Source of the DNA: Chitinophagales bacterium
GTDB taxonomy: Bacteria > Bacteroidota > Bacteroidia > Chitinophagales > UBA2359
Direction: 5' to 3'
NCBI GenBank assembly: GCA_016787295.1
Contig: JAEUUX010000106.1
Location: forward strand, 1-64,000
Length of the DNA: 64,000 nt
The notes below the pieces were generated by a model. It saw only the letters and a program-made list of their open reading frames with translations. It was not told where the DNA came from and did not search any database. Within the stretch, counting starts at the first letter, position 1. Each line of letters starts with the position of its first letter. Below are positions 26,439 to 35,541 of the stretch, one piece after another. The position numbers were made by a program, and so were the translations under genes.

Positions 26439-27476
26439 ATGATACAATACATAACAGGGAATTTATTGGAAAGCGATGCCGAAGCCCTCGTCAATACTGT
26501 AAATACGGTAGGTGTGATGGGTAAAGGGATTGCTTTGCAGTTTAAAAATGCTTTTCCAGATAATTACAAAAAATATGTTCATGCTTGCAAACAAAAAACA
26601 TTACAAGTTGGTACGTTATTGGTAGTACAAGATCATTCTCAATTATATGGGACTAAAATCATTATCAATTTCCCCACAAAAACAGATTGGCGCAAACCAT
26701 CTGAATATACTTATGTAGAACAAGGCTTGTCAGAGCTATCGAAATATATTGAAGACCATAATATAAAAAGCATTGCTATCCCACCTTTGGGTGCGGGTAA
26801 TGGTGGTTTATTGTGGGCAAATGTAAAAACGCTTATTCACCAATACTTAGCAGAAAGTCCTGCTACTATTTGGGTGTACGAACCTAATTATGCGGTACAA
26901 GAAATCTTAAAAAAAGAACGTGTTCCTCTTACACCTGCGCGAGCAATGCTTTTAGCGGTACTCTATGAATTGGTAAGCAATGGCGAATTTGTATCAGAAT
27001 TTGCCTGTGAAAAAGTATGTTATTTTTTACAGCGATTTGGGGCTGATGAACATTTCAAGCTAAATTTCGAAGCCCAATACTATGGTCCCTATTCTGGTAA
27101 AGTAAAACATGTTTTATATTATCTAAATGGCAGTTATTTGCGAGGTTATAGTAGTAAGGATAAAAAACCTTTCGAAATTCTCGATTTATTAGTACATTTT
27201 AAGCCTGATGTTTTGGCATATCTAAAACAATACCCCAAAGAAAGCCAAATAGTTGCTGCCACAAGCACCTTTCTTGAGGGCTGGTATGGTAATTTTGATT
27301 TGGAACTATTGTCCACATTGGATTACTTGGTTCAGACCAAAAAAACAACAGACATAGTCATATTGAAAGCCGAGTTAGCGAGATGGAATGCCAGAAAATC
27401 AAAATTATTTGCTGATAAATCAACTGCTTTGGAAATGGCTATACAGAAAGTTGTGGAAATTGAGCCAATTAATTGA
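26439..27476 (+). CDS. darG: DarG, macrodomain antitoxin
   Basis: 345 residues. An N-terminal macrodomain (about 1-150) contains ITGNLLESDAEALVNTVN, GVMGKGIALQFK, FPTKTDWRKPSEY (probable catalytic Lys) and IPPLGAGNGGL. It should remove ADP-ribose from DNA, reversing DarT. The C-terminal part (about 160-345) has ARAMLLAVLYELV, EKVCYFLQRFG and YGPYSGKVKHVLYYLNGSYLRGY, as in DarG of the DarTG2 type, where this region binds and inhibits the toxin. It is directly behind darT. The possible hairpin at 27504-27540 marks the end of the operon. Confidence 0.92.
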   Translation: MIQYITGNLLESDAEALVNTVNTVGVMGKGIALQFKNAFPDNYKKYVHACKQKTLQVGTLLVVQDHSQLYGTKIIINFPTKTDWRKPSEYTYVEQGLSELSKYIEDHNIKSIAIPPLGAGNGGLLWANVKTLIHQYLAESPATIWVYEPNYAVQEILKKERVPLTPARAMLLAVLYELVSNGEFVSEFACEKVCYFLQRFGADEHFKLNFEAQYYGPYSGKVKHVLYYLNGSYLRGYSSKDKKPFEILDLLVHFKPDVLAYLKQYPKESQIVAATSTFLEGWYGNFDLELLSTLDYLVQTKKTTDIVILKAELARWNARKSKLFADKSTALEMAIQKVVEIEPIN

Positions 27477-27503
27477 TGATTAAGGTGTTTTTATACTTTC
27501 TTT

Positions 27504-27540
27504 CAAATATCGTCCTATTGCCAAAATAGGGCGATATTTG
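27504..27540 (+). terminator. Possible terminator hairpin after darG
   Basis: Arms 27504-27519 and 27525-27540 pair over 16 positions with one mismatch (CAAATATCG against CGATATTTG). No strong T tract follows, so termination is uncertain. Confidence 0.45.
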
Positions 27541-27603
27541 TCGTTTACAAGCATTTTCAAACAACATTTTTGGTAATCAGCTACAAATACCAACAAAAAA
27601 CAC

Positions 27604-27611
27604 TACTTTTG
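27604..27611 (+). promoter_or_regulatory. Promoter -7 element for sbcC
   Basis: TACTTTTG fits TAnnTTTG and is 43 bases before the start. A separate promoter indicates that sbcC is not part of the darTG operon. Confidence 0.5.
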
Positions 27612-27654
27612 CCGTTAAAAAAACATTGCTATATAATACATAATCTTCAACAAT

Positions 27655-30600
27655 ATGAAAATCCTAAGTGTTCGTTTTGCCAATCTCAACTCCTTACGCG
27701 GAGAACATCTTATTCGTTTTGACGAAAGTCCTTTTACAGACACCGGCTTGTTTGCCATTACAGGACAAACAGGCGCAGGAAAAAGTACTATCCTCGATGC
27801 CATTACAGTAGCACTTTATGGGCGTGTGTCGCGCTATGGTTCCGATACACCGAACGAAATTATGTCGCGCCAAACGGGTGAATGTTTTTCGGAAGTAGAA
27901 TTTCAGGTGCAACATACGGTTTATCGCTCCAAATGGAGTTTGCGCCGCGCCCGCAACAAAGCCGACGGCACACTACAACCATCTGAAATGGAACTTCACA
28001 ATGTGACCGAAGACAAAATCATTGAGGGAGACAAAAAAACAGAAGTTGTCAAACACATCGAAGCCATCACAGGTTTGGATTTTCAACGTTTTACACGCTC
28101 CGTTTTATTGGCACAAGGCGATTTTGCGGCTTTTTTGAAAGCCAAAGAAAACGAACGCGCCGAATTGTTGGAAAAAATGACAGGCACCGAAATCTATTCT
28201 ACCATCTCGATTCGCACCTTTGAGCGCACCAAAATAGAACAAGAAAAATTACAACAAATTGAGGCACAACGCATTCAATATCCCATCTTGACCTTTGAAC
28301 AAGTTATGGAACAACAAAACATTTTGGAACAAGGAGATAAAACTTTGAACCGATTGCGCACCGAATTGAACATATTACAAAACTGTCAAAATGTCATTTC
28401 ACAACTTAATATACTACAACAAAACCATCAAGAACTGCAAACACAACAAATCCGCAATGAACAAAAAAAACAAGCCTTAGCCGCCGATTATGACCGCCTA
28501 ATGCAACACCGAAAAGCCGCGCCTTTTCGCGAAGAATTAGAACGTTTAGATTATTTTGTGGCTAATGTCAACAAAAATCGCGAAGAAAAAAAGGCAATTG
28601 AACAACAACTCAAAAACCTTGGACAACAACAAAACGAACTTCATGAGCGCCGAAGAAAAGACCGCGAACACCTCCAAAAAGTGCAAAAACACAATAACGA
28701 TGTGGCTCCATTCATAGACCAAGCCTTTATTTTGGAACAAAAAATCACACAAAAACAACAAGACCAACAACAAATTTATCAACAAAAACAACAGTTAGAC
28801 CAAAAAATTGTTCAGCAATTACAACAAATTGAGCGCCAAAAAAGTAGCCTCGCACAAATCGAACAACAATGTACAGAACTGCAAAATTGGCTAAACAATA
28901 ACGAAAAAGATTCGCAACTAAATGTTTCGTTAGTAGAAGAAAAAATAAAAGCTTTAATAGCAGAGCGCACCAAATTTGCTCACAAAAATGAACAACACAA
29001 AAAAGAACAACAAGAAAGTCAAACCTATAAACAGCAATTAGAAAGTGTTTTGTTGCCCAAAATTGCCGAATTAAGCGCACAAAATACTCAAAAAGACACC
29101 GAATTGCAGCAAAAAGAAGCCGAATTGCAACAATTACCGTCTTTGGAGTTGTTGCAAGCCTTTTCGCGCCAACTACACAACGAAGTGCTAACTTTGCAAA
29201 AACTGATAGAACTCGGCACTATATTCGACGAAAAATCGCAACAACGCGAACAACTTCTCCAACAATGGCACGCCGAAAAGCAACAACAAACGCAATTAAC
29301 AACCGATAAAGTTGCTTTGGAACAGCAATGTGAGGTAGCTAAAACAGCATGGGAACAAGCCGAAAAACTGTATGAAACAGACCGCCAAATCGCCGATTTG
29401 GTGACCCAACGACAATTGTTACAAGCTAACGAAGCTTGCCCTTTGTGCGGTTCCACCACTCATCCTTTTGTAGAACAGCATTATAGCACCAACGTGTCGG
29501 TGGCTAATCAACAGCGCATGGCAGCCAAACAACAATTGGAGCAACTGCAACAACAACTTGCTACTACCGACCGACAATTAGCCACGCACATTGTTACCTT
29601 AGAGCAAATTGCCAAACAAGGTAAAGAACGCAAAGATGAATTAGAAGTTTTGAAAGAAAAATTCTCACAGCTTTTACCCAATAATCTGTCTTTTTCGATA
29701 GAAAATTGCAATGAACTAACTGCCATTTTGTCCGAAAAAGAAAAAAAGCACGAAGCCGAAGAACAAAAAATCAAAGACCGACAAAGTCTTCAATCATTCA
29801 TCGAAAATTTGCGACAACAGTTGCACCAACAACAACAAACATTACTACAACTGAAAGGCGACCGCGATGTGTGGCAAAGCAAATGGCAACGCAGCGAAAA
29901 AGACCAAGAGCAATTGACACAAGAGTTGGACGCTATCCGTCATGCTGCCGAAATTTTGCGCAACGAGATAGCAGCCCTTTTGCAGCCTTATCAACTCAAT
30001 TTTCCCGACAAAGGCAAAGAGTCGCTTTTTATCGCCGAATTGCACCAACGATACGAGCATTATCAACAACAACAAAACCAATTACAACGCCAACAACAAC
30101 AACGCCAACAACAACAAACCGAATACCAAGCCGCTCAAGTTGCTTGCCAAAAAGACCAACAACAACAAACCGATATAACGCACCGTTGGAACGCGGAACA
30201 AACAGTTCTGGAACAATGGCAACAAAATTTCGGCGAAATAGTTACACAACATTTTAGCAAAAAAACGCCACAAGCCGAGCGCGAATACCTTAAACAACAA
30301 TTGGAACAAGCCCAAAACGAACTGCAAACCGCCGAACAACAATATACGCAAATACAAACCGCTCGCAAAACAAAAAACGAAGATTTGGATAGATTAAATG
30401 CAAATATACAACAAGATTTTGCTCTTTCTGAGTCAGACCACAGCAACCTCTTGCAAAATATAACGCCGCATTTTTCCTCTTTGAACGATTTGCGGAATGC
30501 CTTGCTCAAACCCGAAGAGTCGCAACGCATCGCCCAAGCCATACAACAACAGGAAAATGAAGCTGCCAATATCAAAGGACAGATGGCTGCCAACGAACAA

Positions 30601-31335
30601 CAACAAAAACAACTGCAAGAACAAGTACAACACTTGTCCGATATCGACAATTTGGAAGAAAAAATAAACCTTCTGAAAACCGAACAACAGCAGATTTCAG
30701 AGTCTATGGGACGTGCCAAACAACAATTGGAACTCCACGACCGCAATAGTCAACAATTGGCGAGCATCGACGAACTTGCCGAGCGCCAAAAGGTGGAGTA
30801 CCAAAAATGGAGCGACCTCAACCACCTTATTGGCTCAAAAGAAGGAGACAAATTTCGCCGTTTTGCACAAGGAATCACCTTGGAACACCTTATTGTTCAT
30901 GCCAATAGTCACCTCCAAAAACTCAACCCACGCTATGAAATCAAAAAACGTCCCGAAAATTTGGAACTCGAAATTATTGATACCCACCAAGCCAACACCA
31001 TACGCCCTATGCGTTCTTTGTCAGGTGGCGAAAGTTTTTTGGTTAGCCTTGCCTTAGCTTTGGGTTTATCCGATTTGGCAGGACGCAACACGCGCATCGA
31101 ATCTTTGTTTATCGACGAAGGTTTTGGCACACTCGACTCCGATGTATTGGACATTGCCATCACAACCCTCGAAAACCTCCAAGCACAAGGCAAAATGATA
31201 GGCATTATTTCGCATGTTCCTTTGTTGAAAGAACGCATTGGCAGCCAGATAAGTGTCGAAAAAGGCAGTGGCGGAATTAGCAAAATTTATGTACAAGCAT
31301 CGGGCGAACGCAAAAGTTTAAGTATTAAACACTAA
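27655..31335 (+). CDS. sbcC: SbcC exonuclease subunit (Rad50-like ATPase)
   Basis: 1226 residues. Walker A is TGQTGAGKST (residues 36-45). Two very long glutamine-rich coiled coils flank a zinc hook, Cys595-Pro-Leu-Cys598. The C-terminal ABC signature SLSGGESFLVSLALALGL and Walker B ESLFIDEGFGTLD complete the head. SbcCD cleaves hairpins and protein-blocked DNA ends, and SbcC supplies ATPase control. sbcD is usually adjacent upstream; here darG is, and no sbcD is seen in the window. The DNA is rich in CAA repeats, which explains long false frames on the other strand. Confidence 0.95.
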   Translation: MKILSVRFANLNSLRGEHLIRFDESPFTDTGLFAITGQTGAGKSTILDAITVALYGRVSRYGSDTPNEIMSRQTGECFSEVEFQVQHTVYRSKWSLRRARNKADGTLQPSEMELHNVTEDKIIEGDKKTEVVKHIEAITGLDFQRFTRSVLLAQGDFAAFLKAKENERAELLEKMTGTEIYSTISIRTFERTKIEQEKLQQIEAQRIQYPILTFEQVMEQQNILEQGDKTLNRLRTELNILQNCQNVISQLNILQQNHQELQTQQIRNEQKKQALAADYDRLMQHRKAAPFREELERLDYFVANVNKNREEKKAIEQQLKNLGQQQNELHERRRKDREHLQKVQKHNNDVAPFIDQAFILEQKITQKQQDQQQIYQQKQQLDQKIVQQLQQIERQKSSLAQIEQQCTELQNWLNNNEKDSQLNVSLVEEKIKALIAERTKFAHKNEQHKKEQQESQTYKQQLESVLLPKIAELSAQNTQKDTELQQKEAELQQLPSLELLQAFSRQLHNEVLTLQKLIELGTIFDEKSQQREQLLQQWHAEKQQQTQLTTDKVALEQQCEVAKTAWEQAEKLYETDRQIADLVTQRQLLQANEACPLCGSTTHPFVEQHYSTNVSVANQQRMAAKQQLEQLQQQLATTDRQLATHIVTLEQIAKQGKERKDELEVLKEKFSQLLPNNLSFSIENCNELTAILSEKEKKHEAEEQKIKDRQSLQSFIENLRQQLHQQQQTLLQLKGDRDVWQSKWQRSEKDQEQLTQELDAIRHAAEILRNEIAALLQPYQLNFPDKGKESLFIAELHQRYEHYQQQQNQLQRQQQQRQQQQTEYQAAQVACQKDQQQQTDITHRWNAEQTVLEQWQQNFGEIVTQHFSKKTPQAEREYLKQQLEQAQNELQTAEQQYTQIQTARKTKNEDLDRLNANIQQDFALSESDHSNLLQNITPHFSSLNDLRNALLKPEESQRIAQAIQQQENEAANIKGQMAANEQQQKQLQEQVQHLSDIDNLEEKINLLKTEQQQISESMGRAKQQLELHDRNSQQLASIDELAERQKVEYQKWSDLNHLIGSKEGDKFRRFAQGITLEHLIVHANSHLQKLNPRYEIKKRPENLELEIIDTHQANTIRPMRSLSGGESFLVSLALALGLSDLAGRNTRIESLFIDEGFGTLDSDVLDIAITTLENLQAQGKMIGIISHVPLLKERIGSQISVEKGSGGISKIYVQASGERKSLSIKH

Positions 31336-31413
31336 AACAAAGCAGATTCACACAACAAGCCTTAAAAATCCCTAATAGACCAACAGAAAGCACACATTTT
31401 CGCTAAATATCCG

Positions 31414-31421
31414 TATCTTTG
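31414..31421 (+). promoter_or_regulatory. Promoter -7 element for the M61 peptidase
   Basis: TATCTTTG, 26 bases upstream of the start at 31448. No obvious -33 TTTG. Confidence 0.55.
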
Positions 31422-31447
31422 TCCCCAATATATCCATCATATTTCCC

Positions 31448-33301
31448 ATGAAAAAAAATCTCCTTTTCTTCTGGCTCACCATTTGCTGTCAATTGGCACT
31501 TGTTGCCCAAACCACCAAATACGCCTATCATACCGATCTCACAAAAGTTGTTGATGATAAAGTAAAAGTGACCTTGCTTACGCCCACAGTCAGCACATCG
31601 AAAACCACTTTTGTCATTCCAAGCATCGTAGCAGGTACTTATGCAAAAAAAGATTATGGACGCTTTATCTCCGACCTTAAAGCCTTTGACGACAAAGGGC
31701 GTTCCATCAAAGTTAAACGCAAAAGCGACAACTTGTTTGAGATTTGTAAAGCCAAACGTCTCCACAAAATAGAATATTGGGTAGAAGATACATGGGATAC
31801 AGGTAATACCCAAAATTGGGTATTCGAACCCAGCGGCACTAATATCGATGCCGATAAAAATTTTGTTATTAACCATCATGCTTTTTATGGTTATTTAGAA
31901 GGCTATAAAAACCTTCCTTTTGAACTCACCTACACCAAACCCAGCAACCTATTTGGGGCAAGTGCATTGAAATCCCAAAAAATCAGCGCCACCGAAGACC
32001 TTTTCAGTGCGCCCAACTATGTGTTTTTGGTCGACAACCCTATCATGTATGCCGAGCCAGATACCGCCGTTTTCAAGGTCAATAACATGACCGTTACCAT
32101 CGCCTCATATTCTCCCAACAAAGTGGTCAAAGCCCAGCAGTTGCGCAGCTATTTAGAACCTGTAGCACGTGCATTAGGCAATTTTTTTGGCACTTTGCCT
32201 GTCGATAACTACCATTTCTTGTTCTATTTTGCAGACCCCAGCGCCGAACGTCCCGAAATTGAGAGTGGCTTAAGCGGTTTTGGAGCATTGGAACATTCCT
32301 ATTGTTCGATGTATTATCTGCCCGAAATAGAATTGGTAGATTATTTGCGACAATTGGTCAATGATGTAGCAGCACACGAATTCATGCACATTCTCACGCC
32401 GCTCAACATACACAGCAAAGAAATAGAAGACTTCAATTTCATCACCCCCAACATGTCTCAACACCTATGGATGTATGAAGGCATGACCGAATACTTTGCC
32501 CACATCGTGCAATTGCGCGGCGGTGTGACACAAGAGGCAGATTTCATAAAAGAAATGCGCCAAAAAATAGAAGCTACCGAAAAATTTGATAATTTTTCTT
32601 TTACCGAAATGAGTCGTCGTGTAGTCGAACCCAAATTCCAAGATTATTACCTCGATGTCTACCAAGAGGGCGCACTCATAGGCTGGTGCTTAGATGCTTT
32701 GCTCCTCAAAGAAAGTAAAGGCAAAATGGGTGTGCGCGAACTTATGTTGCAATTGTCACAACGCTATGGTCCCAACAAACCTTTTGAAGATGGCAAACTA
32801 TTCGACGAAATCGTGAGCATGACCTATCCCTCTGTTCGCCAATTTTTTGACCGCTATGTGATTGGCAAACAAAATATCCCTTACGAAGATTATGCTAAAT
32901 ATCTAGGCTATGAATACATTCCGCAAGAGTGGATAAGTGCCTATACTTATGGACAATTTGGCATCGGATTTGACCCCGACCAACAAGCTTTATTCTTCAC
33001 CACAGTACCACCCGATAATACCCTAAAAGCCGAAGCAGGTGATATTCTGGTGGCTATCAATGGAGAAAAACTCGACCCCGCTCAACCTATGCTCATCCAA
33101 GATATGTTGATTAACAATATCTATAAAAAAGCCGATGATAGTCCTATTACGCTCACCGTTATGCGCAAAGACAAAAAAATAGACCTTACAGGCTCACCTA
33201 CCAAGACACAAATGGCACAAAAACATGTTTTGCGTCCCATAGAGTCGCCCACACCTGAACAACAACAATTGCGCGAAATTTTCTTGAAAGGCGTGCGTTA
33301 A
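31448..33301 (+). CDS. M61 family metallopeptidase with PDZ domain
   Basis: 617 residues with signal peptide MKKNLLFFWLTICCQLALVAQ. An N-terminal beta domain is followed by the zinc site HEFMH (residues 310-314) in AAHEFMHILTPLNIH and the third ligand in MYEGMTEYFA about 30 residues on. A PDZ-like domain near 520-590 contains AGDILVAINGEKL. M61 (glycyl aminopeptidase) enzymes are exported aminopeptidases or protein-processing enzymes. All catalytic residues are visible. The gene appears to be its own transcript; rodA follows after 155 bases. Confidence 0.9.
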   Translation: MKKNLLFFWLTICCQLALVAQTTKYAYHTDLTKVVDDKVKVTLLTPTVSTSKTTFVIPSIVAGTYAKKDYGRFISDLKAFDDKGRSIKVKRKSDNLFEICKAKRLHKIEYWVEDTWDTGNTQNWVFEPSGTNIDADKNFVINHHAFYGYLEGYKNLPFELTYTKPSNLFGASALKSQKISATEDLFSAPNYVFLVDNPIMYAEPDTAVFKVNNMTVTIASYSPNKVVKAQQLRSYLEPVARALGNFFGTLPVDNYHFLFYFADPSAERPEIESGLSGFGALEHSYCSMYYLPEIELVDYLRQLVNDVAAHEFMHILTPLNIHSKEIEDFNFITPNMSQHLWMYEGMTEYFAHIVQLRGGVTQEADFIKEMRQKIEATEKFDNFSFTEMSRRVVEPKFQDYYLDVYQEGALIGWCLDALLLKESKGKMGVRELMLQLSQRYGPNKPFEDGKLFDEIVSMTYPSVRQFFDRYVIGKQNIPYEDYAKYLGYEYIPQEWISAYTYGQFGIGFDPDQQALFFTTVPPDNTLKAEAGDILVAINGEKLDPAQPMLIQDMLINNIYKKADDSPITLTVMRKDKKIDLTGSPTKTQMAQKHVLRPIESPTPEQQQLREIFLKGVR

Positions 33302-33456
33302 GGAGTAATAATAAAATCTATCAAATATCCTAATATCTTTCATAACTTTCTGATAATCAATTAGTTATGAAAACCTTGTGGCTATATTACCGATATATTT
33401 AGACCTGTTTTTGCTCCTTTTGTTCCAAATTTTATCCCGAAAATTACTTTTCAAAA

Positions 33457-34845
33457 GTGTTTACGAACAAAAAAGAAAATATAGATTGGCTACTGTTGCT
33501 GCTCATTGTCCTGCTCATTGGCATTGGTTGGTTGGCAATATATACCGCCGATTTTAATGCCAAATATCCCTCCATTGTTGATAGTACCCGCAGCTATGGC
33601 AGACAATTCCAATGGATTGGTTTCTCGTTGCTCATCGGATTTTTTATACAACTATTAGATACCCGTTTTTTCAAAATATTTGCCTATCCCATCTATCTTT
33701 CAGCCATTGGGTTGCTCATCATGGTTTTGATTATCGGAGCCACCATATCAGGTTCGCAATCATGGTTCAAGTTGGGAGGGGCAAACCTACAACCCAGTGA
33801 AATAGCCAAATATGCCACTGCTCTTGCCCTCGCCAAGTGGGTTAGCACCACCGAAATACAATTGGATTCGTGGCGAGAGCAAATTTTCACCGCAGGCATT
33901 ATCGCCTTGCCCACCTTAGCCGTACTTCTGCAAGGTGACACGGGGTCGGCACTGGTGTTCACTTCCTTTGCTTTGCCGCTCTATCGTGAAGGCTTATCCG
34001 GTATTGTTTTGGTGTTTGCGGTATTCATGGCAAGTATGTTTTTGTTGGCTTTGCTCGTCAATTTCGATATCATTTTGGGTATATTTGCCACCATCGTCCT
34101 ATTGGTATTAGGTTATCGCGAAAAAGTTACTCAAACCGACATGTTTACCTATATTATAGGTAGCGTGGCGATGATTCTACTTTCGCATGTTGTTAGCCAA
34201 ACCACTTTTTTGCTCATATTTTTTCTAATTAGCACCATCGTTGGACTGATGTATTTCGGCACTAAAAGGTTAGTTTTCTTTCTTTTGCTGTTCACTTTTG
34301 CGACAGGTATGTATGTCAAAAGTGTGGATTATACCTATAATAATGTCTTAAAACCTCACCAAAAAAATCGTATTGGCGTTATTTTGGGCAAAATAGAAGA
34401 CAAAAAAGGCGTGGGTTACAACCTCAATCAATCAAAAATAGCTATTGGTTCAGGTGGTGTTTGGGGCAAAGGATTTTTACATGGCACACAAAATAAAGGA
34501 AACTTCGTGCCTGAAATCCACACCGACTTCATCTTTTGTACCATTGGCGAAGAGTTTGGTTTTGTTGGTAGTGCCGTGTTTATTAGCCTTTTCGTCTTTT
34601 TGTTGGTTCGAATAGTGAGTATTGCCGAACGACAGCGCTCCCGTTTTAGCCGTATCTATGCCTACTCGATAGCCTCTATTCTGTTTTTTCACTTTGGTGT
34701 AAATATCGCTATGACCATCGGACTTATGCCCGTTATTGGCATTCCCTTGCCTTTTATCAGTTATGGGGGGTCGTCCCTATTGGGTTTTTCGCTCATGGTG
34801 TTTACCTTGCTCAAATTAGATACCGAACGCAACGCATATGTCTAA
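33457..34845 (+). CDS. rodA: Rod shape-determining protein RodA
   Basis: 462-residue polytopic SEDS-family protein starting with GTG. About ten hydrophobic segments are seen, with conserved motifs ISGSQSWFKLGGANLQPSE and, at the C-terminus, GLMPVIGIPLPFISYGGSS. RodA polymerises peptidoglycan glycan strands in the elongation machinery together with a class B PBP. Its length is longer than the E. coli protein owing to an extra hydrophobic loop in the middle, common in Bacteroidota. It overlaps the next gene by 8 bases, so translation is coupled. No mreB, mreC or PBP gene is next to it in the window. Confidence 0.94.
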   Translation: MFTNKKENIDWLLLLLIVLLIGIGWLAIYTADFNAKYPSIVDSTRSYGRQFQWIGFSLLIGFFIQLLDTRFFKIFAYPIYLSAIGLLIMVLIIGATISGSQSWFKLGGANLQPSEIAKYATALALAKWVSTTEIQLDSWREQIFTAGIIALPTLAVLLQGDTGSALVFTSFALPLYREGLSGIVLVFAVFMASMFLLALLVNFDIILGIFATIVLLVLGYREKVTQTDMFTYIIGSVAMILLSHVVSQTTFLLIFFLISTIVGLMYFGTKRLVFFLLLFTFATGMYVKSVDYTYNNVLKPHQKNRIGVILGKIEDKKGVGYNLNQSKIAIGSGGVWGKGFLHGTQNKGNFVPEIHTDFIFCTIGEEFGFVGSAVFISLFVFLLVRIVSIAERQRSRFSRIYAYSIASILFFHFGVNIAMTIGLMPVIGIPLPFISYGGSSLLGFSLMVFTLLKLDTERNAYV

Positions 34846-35386
34846 TTCCCCAAAAACTGCCTTGTTTTTAGACCGCGACGGCGTGCTGAATCGTCGCCTC
34901 CCGAACGACTACATTAAGTACCTATCTGAATGGCATTGGGAGGAAAAAGTCTTGGAAGCCTTAGCAATAGCTGCGCAGCATTTTTCGCCTATTGTGGTAC
35001 TGACCAACCAACAAGGCATTGGCAAACAACTTATGACTGCCAACGACCTACAACAAATTCACCAACATCTTTGCACCGAAGCCCAAAAAAATGGCGGACG
35101 CATAGATGCCATATACCATTGCCCACACCTTGCAACAGACATTTGCAGTTGTCGAAAACCCGAAATCGGCATGGTGCAACAAGCCCAGAAAGATTTCCCT
35201 TTCATTGACCTTTCTACCGCTATTATGGTAGGCGATTCGGTGAGTGATATGGTTATGGCGGAGCGAGCAGGTATGAAATCTGTCTATGTCCACAACAACG
35301 ACCCTATCCCCAGCCAACTGCTATCGTCCTCGAATACTTCATTTTTTGCCAAATTGTTCGATTTTATACAATTTTTCATACAATAA
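34838..35386 (+). CDS. HAD-IIIA phosphatase, GmhB-like
   Basis: 182 residues. The N-terminus FLDRDGVLN gives the HAD nucleophile Asp12 and acid/base Asp14. Motif II is VLTNQQGIG, and motif III/IV is CRKPEIGM plus MVGDSVSDMVMAERAG. A zinc-binding loop with CPH and CSC in between is typical of GmhB-like D-glycero-D-manno-heptose bisphosphate phosphatases. Histidinol-phosphatase is a related alternative. It overlaps the end of rodA by 8 bases, hinting at an envelope-related job, possibly in sugar nucleotide synthesis for LPS. Substrate not certain. Confidence 0.85.
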   Translation: MSNSPKTALFLDRDGVLNRRLPNDYIKYLSEWHWEEKVLEALAIAAQHFSPIVVLTNQQGIGKQLMTANDLQQIHQHLCTEAQKNGGRIDAIYHCPHLATDICSCRKPEIGMVQQAQKDFPFIDLSTAIMVGDSVSDMVMAERAGMKSVYVHNNDPIPSQLLSSSNTSFFAKLFDFIQFFIQ

Positions 35387-35541
35387 TAGGGCATACTTTG
35401 CAACCTTTGGGCGCTTTTTTTCGTCAATAGTCGAAAACACACAACAAAACCGTTTCCATTTCATCAATCCATATCATTTTTAAAATTTCTACATCAAACA
35501 AGCTCATTGATCTTGTTCAATTTTTTCATTTTCATCAAAAC

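Noticed and set aside
30135-30746. 203-codon minus-strand frame within sbcC, rich in Cys and Ser
   Set aside because: It is the reverse reading of glutamine-rich (CAA/CAG) coiled coil in sbcC; no family resemblance.
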